This document shows, in pieces, positions 58,318-64,000 of a DNA stretch of 64,000 nt. Location: assembly GCA_942159475.1 (NCBI GenBank), contig OW804100.1:11592646-11656645 (forward strand), given 5' to 3'. The stretch's first letter is position 1. Every line of letters starts with the position of its first letter. The translations under genes were made by a program, and so were the position numbers. Source of the stretch: Sthenelais limicola (lineage: Eukaryota; Annelida; Polychaeta; Phyllodocida; Sigalionidae). The notes beneath the pieces are model-generated. The model worked only from the letters and a program-made list of their open reading frames with translations, searched no databases and was not told where the DNA came from.

Positions 58318-59198
58318 CTTAAAGGGGGACCTACACATGAATTGACATGGGCCGATTTCAAAACACAGCCGATTTCAGCACTCCCGATGATTAAAAATGT
58401 GAAATCGGGACTTGTTTTCAGACCCAAACATGCTCAATTTGACCCCCGATTCCTGCCTTGGCCCACACATACACAATTCTGAGCCGATTTGGGGGCCGAT
58501 TCTCGATTTGTGACTCATTTTCGTGTGGCACATCACATGTAGAAAAAATTATTTTAAAACAAATATTAAAGTTTACTATCGTTAGGAACTGCTTTTCGAA
58601 TATGGTGGTATCTCAAAATCCATCTTTGGTGACTTGTGACACATCACATTTGTAAAATAAAAATGTTAAATAAACTGAGAAAAAACTGATGGCCTATACA
58701 GAAGAAGTGAGGATTATAAAAGTGAAAAACCTTTTTGATACTCCAAGAATTAGTGAAGTTATAAGTCTTTCAAAGTTGCCTGCCTGTCAGAATTACTAAT
58801 ATTTTAAAATCCTAAGACAAATCGGGAGTGTTGCCCCGATGATCCATTATATGGATCATCGGGAGGGCACTCCCGATCCCTCCCAAGGCCCTCCCGATTC
58901 ATTGGGGGATCCCCTGATGCATCTGGGCTAGACCTACACATACACAATTACCCCAAAACCCTGCCCCGATTTCAAATGACCAGCCCTGATTTCAAATATG
59001 AAAAATCAGAATCGGCCAGAATCTCTAATCGGCCAGGATTTTTCAAAATATACTCAAATCGGGAGACAAACACTCAATCGGGAGACAAAAATGCGCCGAT
59101 TAGTCTCCCGATTTGAAATGAAATCCTAGGATTCATCGGGAGACCCAAATCGGGAGTCAAATCGGCTTAGAATCAGCCATGTGTGGGTCCCCCTTAAG
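58318..59198. mobile_element. 0.88-kb inverted-repeat element full of CCGAT motifs
   Basis: Ends: CTTAAAGGGGGACCTACACA at the left and TGTGTGGGTCCCCCTTAAG at the right (one indel). The interior carries more than 20 copies of CCGAT/ATCGG, many as AATCGGGAG or GCCGATTT, in both orientations, plus a 29-bp palindrome at 58835-58863. Such subterminal motif arrays are transposase-binding sites in hAT-like elements. No ORF. Confidence 0.82.
58835..58863. repeat. 29-bp palindrome inside the CCGAT element
   Basis: CCCGATGATCCAT, TAT, then ATGGATCATCGGG. Confidence 0.9.
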
Positions 59199-59230
59199 AT
59201 TTAACAACGTTGCACATAACTATTTTAGTA

Positions 59231-59345
59231 TTAAGGGCCTAGTCCACTAAGCCGATTCTCATGCGAATCTCACAGAACTTAATGCAAAACAGTCCTCTGC
59301 GGAGCAAAACCGCATGATAAACGTCTTGGTGGACTAGGCCCTTAA
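59231..59345. mobile_element. 115-bp hairpin MITE
   Basis: TTAAGGGCCTAGTCCACTAA at the left and TTGGTGGACTAGGCCCTTAA at the right, inverted with one or two differences. Begins only 32 bp after the CCGAT element. No coding sequence. Confidence 0.82.
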
Positions 59346-62300
59346 GTCATTCTTTATTTTGCCATAAATAGCATGGAACAGCCTGGTGGCAACTCGCTCT
59401 ATTCTCACGGCACCCTACAGGTATGTCAGAACTATTGCTACCTGAAAACCACGCAAGCGTAGTGTCCCGGTAATATACCCCAGTTACAGTGTGGGGTCAA
59501 TGCCCCAGGCATCCAACAAACTCCCAGGCACACTCCCGGGTATCTGAGGGCATGAGTGTAGTAATGTTTATATTTACAATCCACTACTCCCTTCACTGAC
59601 TTAGGACCACCAATTTAGGGTTAGGGTTGCTTTTAGCATGGATTTCCGATTAGTAATCAGGTTTTTTTTATCACTATTTAGAGTTAAATTAATACAATAA
59701 GTTGAGACCCTCTGTTACATTTACTATCCACTACTCCCTTCACTGATATGTCTCCAGGCAGACCTGTAGGTCTTCCGGCCAAAGTCTTGAGCGATAATTG
59801 GTGAAAATAAAATCAGATTTACAATTGTTATAAAGAGTGATGATTAAAACATTGCATTGATTGAAACAGAACATTATTTTGCTTCCGATACATTATCTTG
59901 CCAAAGAAATGTCATGATACAATAATAAACATATAATTTGTTTCATAATGCATAAAATGCAAAGTTATGTGCTCTAAAACTCAATATAGCGTTAATACAT
60001 TGACAAACAGGTATCATTTATCATTTAGTTACCACAAGTATAGTTTAGACTAATCTATAATGTAATCATTTACAATTTGATCGAGGTCAAATAGGAATAT
60101 GTGAATAATTATGTAGACTGAAGAAGATCTATGGTTTCATAGAGGAGACCCACCCCCTTTTTCGGTGCCAAATTTTGATATGTTATTGAAAGTGTACGCT
60201 TCCGGAAATAGAATCCTATACATACATACACTGACATTTCACTGTGCCTTCAAACAAAATTCCCAACTAAATCTCAGCGAAGTCGACCAAAAACAATTTC
60301 TCTCAACTGTTTCTTTCTTTGATCATTACAGACTGAAAGATTTGAATATTGGCAATGTTGAAAAGTAAAAGTATCTATTCTGTTTCTCATCAATTGATAG
60401 ATTTTTTCGCGAGAATTTAGTCACATAAATTTGTATTTTGTTGTTCTATAGTGGCAATACTTATGGGGTAAACGAAATAAGGAGAACTAGTTAGCCTCTT
60501 GGCATACCTACCTAGCCATGCAGACCTATTCTTATGTAAGCATACCCCTTTCTCAGTAACAGCCATTGAGGTGTCGTGTTACCCTATATATATTCAACCC
60601 TATTATATTGTAAGAAATACAGGGATATTTCATCCAAGTATTTTATGGATCTAGGTTAAATGAAGGAAGTCAGAGAGTAGGACTGATAAGTTTGGCTTGA
60701 GGGGTGGGGGTGGGGGGGGGGGCAATCCAATCTCACCCTACTTCCTCCCAGTCAGACGTCATTGTGGCGCATGGTCCAAGCGTTTGGTCATTTAGCTAAT
60801 TAGGTCAATCACTGACCCTAAAAAATCCACTTCTTTCAAATATAATGCAACAACTATCGTTTAATTACATCGCCAATGCATCATCACCCTTTTGTCGACA
60901 AAAATAGTTAAGCTCGATTTTTCAAAGTTGATCTAAGTGATTTCGGATGGAACAGAGGTTGCGTGTATCTATTCATAGGTCTTCTAAAAACAATATCTGT
61001 AAGGTGTAATGCTTTACATGTGTATTCGTATCTAACGTAAAAGAATACTTTGGGTATTGTATAGTAACATTTTAACGGCAGGAGAATTTTACCTCTGTTT
61101 TGAATCGCAGGATTTCCATTTTGCTTTTCTACAAAGTTACTTTGCTAGATGGCAATTGCTGCGCAATATACATGACCCCATCACATCATCATATTCATAA
61201 CATAATTATTCGGTATGAGTACCGACCTAGGGCATGTTTCATAGAAAGAAAAATCGTACGACCTTTGAGATTTAAGACTGTTCCTAAGAAATATCCTGCT
61301 ATTTGCGATTGCCTTTATAAATCAGTTAATTACAGTCTGAATATGTTATGGAATTTATAAGATGTACATTTATTTCATGAGAATTTCACTGACAATATAG
61401 TATTGCTCAATTGTTGTGACATTTAAATAAAGAAGCACAATATTTTGAACTTATCCTATATGGGAGAGTATTTTCACGATGTATCTTACATTCAGTTCTA
61501 ATTTAAGGTATCCTCTCATTCCTGAGGTACCTTGTACAGAAGATCGTATGCACACATCCAGAGACAATGTACTAAGGACAATTGATCAATCGAAGTTGTT
61601 GTGATTGAGTTGTTTTGTTTATAAGTTATATTCTACTCAAACATACTTGATGTTGTTATAGGTCATTATCATTCATGCGCTCCCTCTACAGGAGAATGTA
61701 CATTACAAAAATGCGACGAGGAAATGAGAATATTTATAGTTGGTCCAAAAGTATTGCAAATTCACTCATGAAACACTAGGAAATGCTACAATGCTAAGAG
61801 CAGGATCATTTAAAAGCATCTTATATCGCAAACGTATTTTCATACGAATTCCTCTTACATATGATTCGATCTTATACTTAAGGACATATATTGCCCCCGT
61901 TGCATAACAATCTGCGAGCTCGTGGACCTGCTATGTCTGCAATGCATAACATTTGACGACATTTACCCATTTAAACATATCTTAATAGTGAAAAAAGGTC
62001 AAATTTATCTATCCAAATATACCAGTATTCAATGTTAGATAATAATATTACATGAATTTGATACATTGCACATTTATTCATTTTGTGGACTTTGAAATAG
62101 GTTTCGTAATTTTCTACCATTTTTTTAAATGAAAGAAATAAAAGCCAGATTTTCTAAATTATAATAAATTACACTTATGGGCGATGTTCTCCCATATATA
62201 TGCCGAAGCTTGCTAGGGAATAAAGAGATGACAAGTGACCAGGTTTGGCCAGAACAGCCAGAAGCTGTTTAATAATCAAATATCCCAATCGATATCCACA

Positions 62301-62399
62301 AATACATAACATATAATAATCACAGAAGTAATAGTTGTAGAATAAGGTAAGTAAAAAGACAATATCAGACATTGTGAAAAACACAGCATAAAGTTTAAA
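59346..62399. other. Non-coding stretch
   Basis: AT-rich with a G-rich run near 60705-60723. Frames at 60165-60368 and 61100-61360 have no splice, domain or start support. Confidence 0.45.
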
Positions 62400-62640
62400 T
62401 TTCCGCGTTGATCGAGCGGGGTGTTGCCTGCTAGGCGAGTAGAGCGAGAGAGGCCCGTAATGAATCATTAAGGAAGGTGTGTCGCACTGAGCTAGACGGT
62501 GATTGGCTGGCGCAGTGATGACGACATAGAGCTATCCTTGGAGGCGGAGGGGGCGTGGTCGCTCAAGCTGAGTTGACTATGACGTCACACGGGATCCCTT
62601 AGCAAGGGGGGCGTGGCAATATAGCACTGCGGATGCAGCT
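62400..62640. promoter_or_regulatory. GC/CpG-richer island with CRE, CCAAT and GC boxes
   Basis: GATTGGCTGG (inverted CCAAT) at 62501, two GGGCGTGG boxes near 62552 and 62609, and TGACGTCAC at 62580. These stand out from AT-rich surroundings and look like a promoter. Direction is unknown and no attached coding exon was found. Confidence 0.3.
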
Positions 62641-64000
62641 TCACGTACCATTTCGGCGTTTTAATGCCTCTCTACCTTGAAATTGTCCTTTAATATTATT
62701 TTTCAAGCCACAGGAAATCCTCTATAAGTCTATTTCACGATTCATTATTATGCAATGCAACTGTCGTTTATTTCTACGAGTTGTAAATAGACCTCGTAGT
62801 CGCCGAAAAAAATGTCTACGACATCGTTATGCACAACCCCATTATCTTATATTGTAGGATACATCGTATGATACTTCTTTTATCGTAAGAGATATCTTAT
62901 ATACCCCAGCTCTGTTGGTTTGGAAATGGTAGTGTCCTAGATAAGTCAGTATAACTGAAGGGACGTAAAGCTAATAGCCCTCTTATCTATATTATTTACT
63001 TTTCATTATACTTCAGTAATGTGCTTCTGAAGCAATATTAGCCTATTTTCCTAAATAATGTCAACTTGATGCAACAGTGCTTCTTCAAAAAAAAAACTTG
63101 TTCAGTCACAATACAGAGAGTAGGTTACATTACAATAATGAAAACGGGTTCTATTGAATGTTTGGAAATGTCAGAATGCGCTTCTCTTTATCCAATGTTG
63201 ATATAGTACAGATAATAGAGATGAATCATCCTGAAATACCGACTTCGTATACTCTGAATAGACAGCTGTGTCTTTGTGTGAAGAAAATATTGAATCCTAT
63301 TTCCTTGCCTTGGCTGCTTGCATAACTTTATAGGCTCTAATGAAATCGGTTCGGGCCTCGTTCATCACAAATCAACATCAACACTTACTATAATCATGTA
63401 TATGGGTCAGATCGTCAAAAGATGTACAATTCACCTTCACAAACCTCTCAAATACCTCAAATTCAAGACATAAAATCTAATGGGATAATAAATAAACAGA
63501 TTTCTATCAATTCATAAATTGTCTCCTGCTTTCCTCCACATTCTCCCCGATCCCCCCTCCCTTTTCACCCATGCAATATTTATTCAGATATACCTAGTAT
63601 TTATCATTTTTAGAAGTATTAACCAAATATGTAGAGCTAGCGATTGTACTATTTCGGAAGATCTGATCTATATCTTTTCCCAAGATGTCTGCTGTATTAC
63701 GTGCAGAGAGTTTCTAGCTGTTTCTATAATGCAGGGAGTTAAGTCCGCCCATGTTTCTCCTGTTGACCCTGGCACTATAATTATGACACTTTTGGCACTT
63801 TATAACACTAATAATCGCTGATCCGCTACTCTCATGCCGTGGGAACATTATTTCCTAGTTTGTGTAGTCCTTGTTAAATGTTATTACACATGTTGTCACC
63901 CTTGGTGCATATACGTAGGCCATGCAGATATATAATCTGTCTGTCCGATTTCTAGGATATCAACACTTAGAGCGATTTATTACATATAATTATACAAAAC
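62641..64000. other. Window end, nothing recognised
   Basis: AT-rich; the 100-codon frame at 63519-63821 (MSPAFLHILPDPPSLFTHAI) has no domain or splice support. Confidence 0.4.

Overview
The window is nuclear DNA of an animal, most likely an invertebrate. It is AT-rich, its genes are split by GT-AG introns, and it is crowded with metazoan-type mobile DNA. I cannot name the phylum from sequence alone. No rRNA, tRNA, CRISPR array or bacterial-type operon is visible.

Region 1 (about 1-22.6 kb, + strand) is one multi-exon gene, open at its 5' end. It encodes an amiloride-sensitive (DEG/ENaC/ASIC) cation channel. The order of domains is two MAM-like modules, then the ASC ectodomain with its cysteine signatures, then an unusual 470-residue helical block carried on one 1.4-kb exon, then the conserved pre-TM2 strand and the pore helix TM2 with a G-G-S filter, and a short cytosolic tail with a stop at 22525-22527. 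The exon carrying TM1 must lie upstream. About 18 exons can be placed. Reading phase agrees at every junction except one near 12.3 kb and one tentative upstream exon. The introns hold a 445-bp MITE, a 1.25-kb inverted-repeat transposon with a 36-bp perfect palindrome, LINE and Penelope-like tails, and a complete tyrosine-recombinase retrotransposon (element 1) in the 6.4-kb intron before the 470-residue exon.

Region 2 (24.0-29.5 kb, - strand) is element 2 and region 5 (47.5-52.1 kb, - strand) is element 3. Both are DIRS/Ngaro-type retrotransposons with three long open frames (Gag-like, reverse transcriptase-RNase H, tyrosine recombinase) and textbook split direct repeats (A1-ORFs-B1-A2-B2). 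The repeat copies are almost identical, which points to recent insertion. Three different elements of this superfamily in 64 kb is a high density. The three ORFs act together: Gag packages the RNA, RT-RNase H makes DNA, and the recombinase integrates a circular intermediate.

Region 3 (29.5-36.8 kb) is mostly non-coding. It has a hairpin MITE, CT-rich simple DNA, a decayed protein fragment, and weak hints of a minus-strand split gene.

Region 4 (36.8-40.6 kb) is a foldback-like element with about 0.7-kb inverted arms, each made of about 158-bp degenerate tandem units. It is followed by a CRE/CCAAT/YY1-like promoter candidate (40.68-40.83 kb) and several hairpin MITEs.

Region 6 (52.5-64 kb) holds a 754-bp tandem duplication, a 10-bp purine minisatellite, a 0.88-kb inverted-repeat element full of CCGAT motifs, a 115-bp hairpin element, and otherwise anonymous DNA. 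Six copies of a short motif are scattered from 45 to 59 kb.
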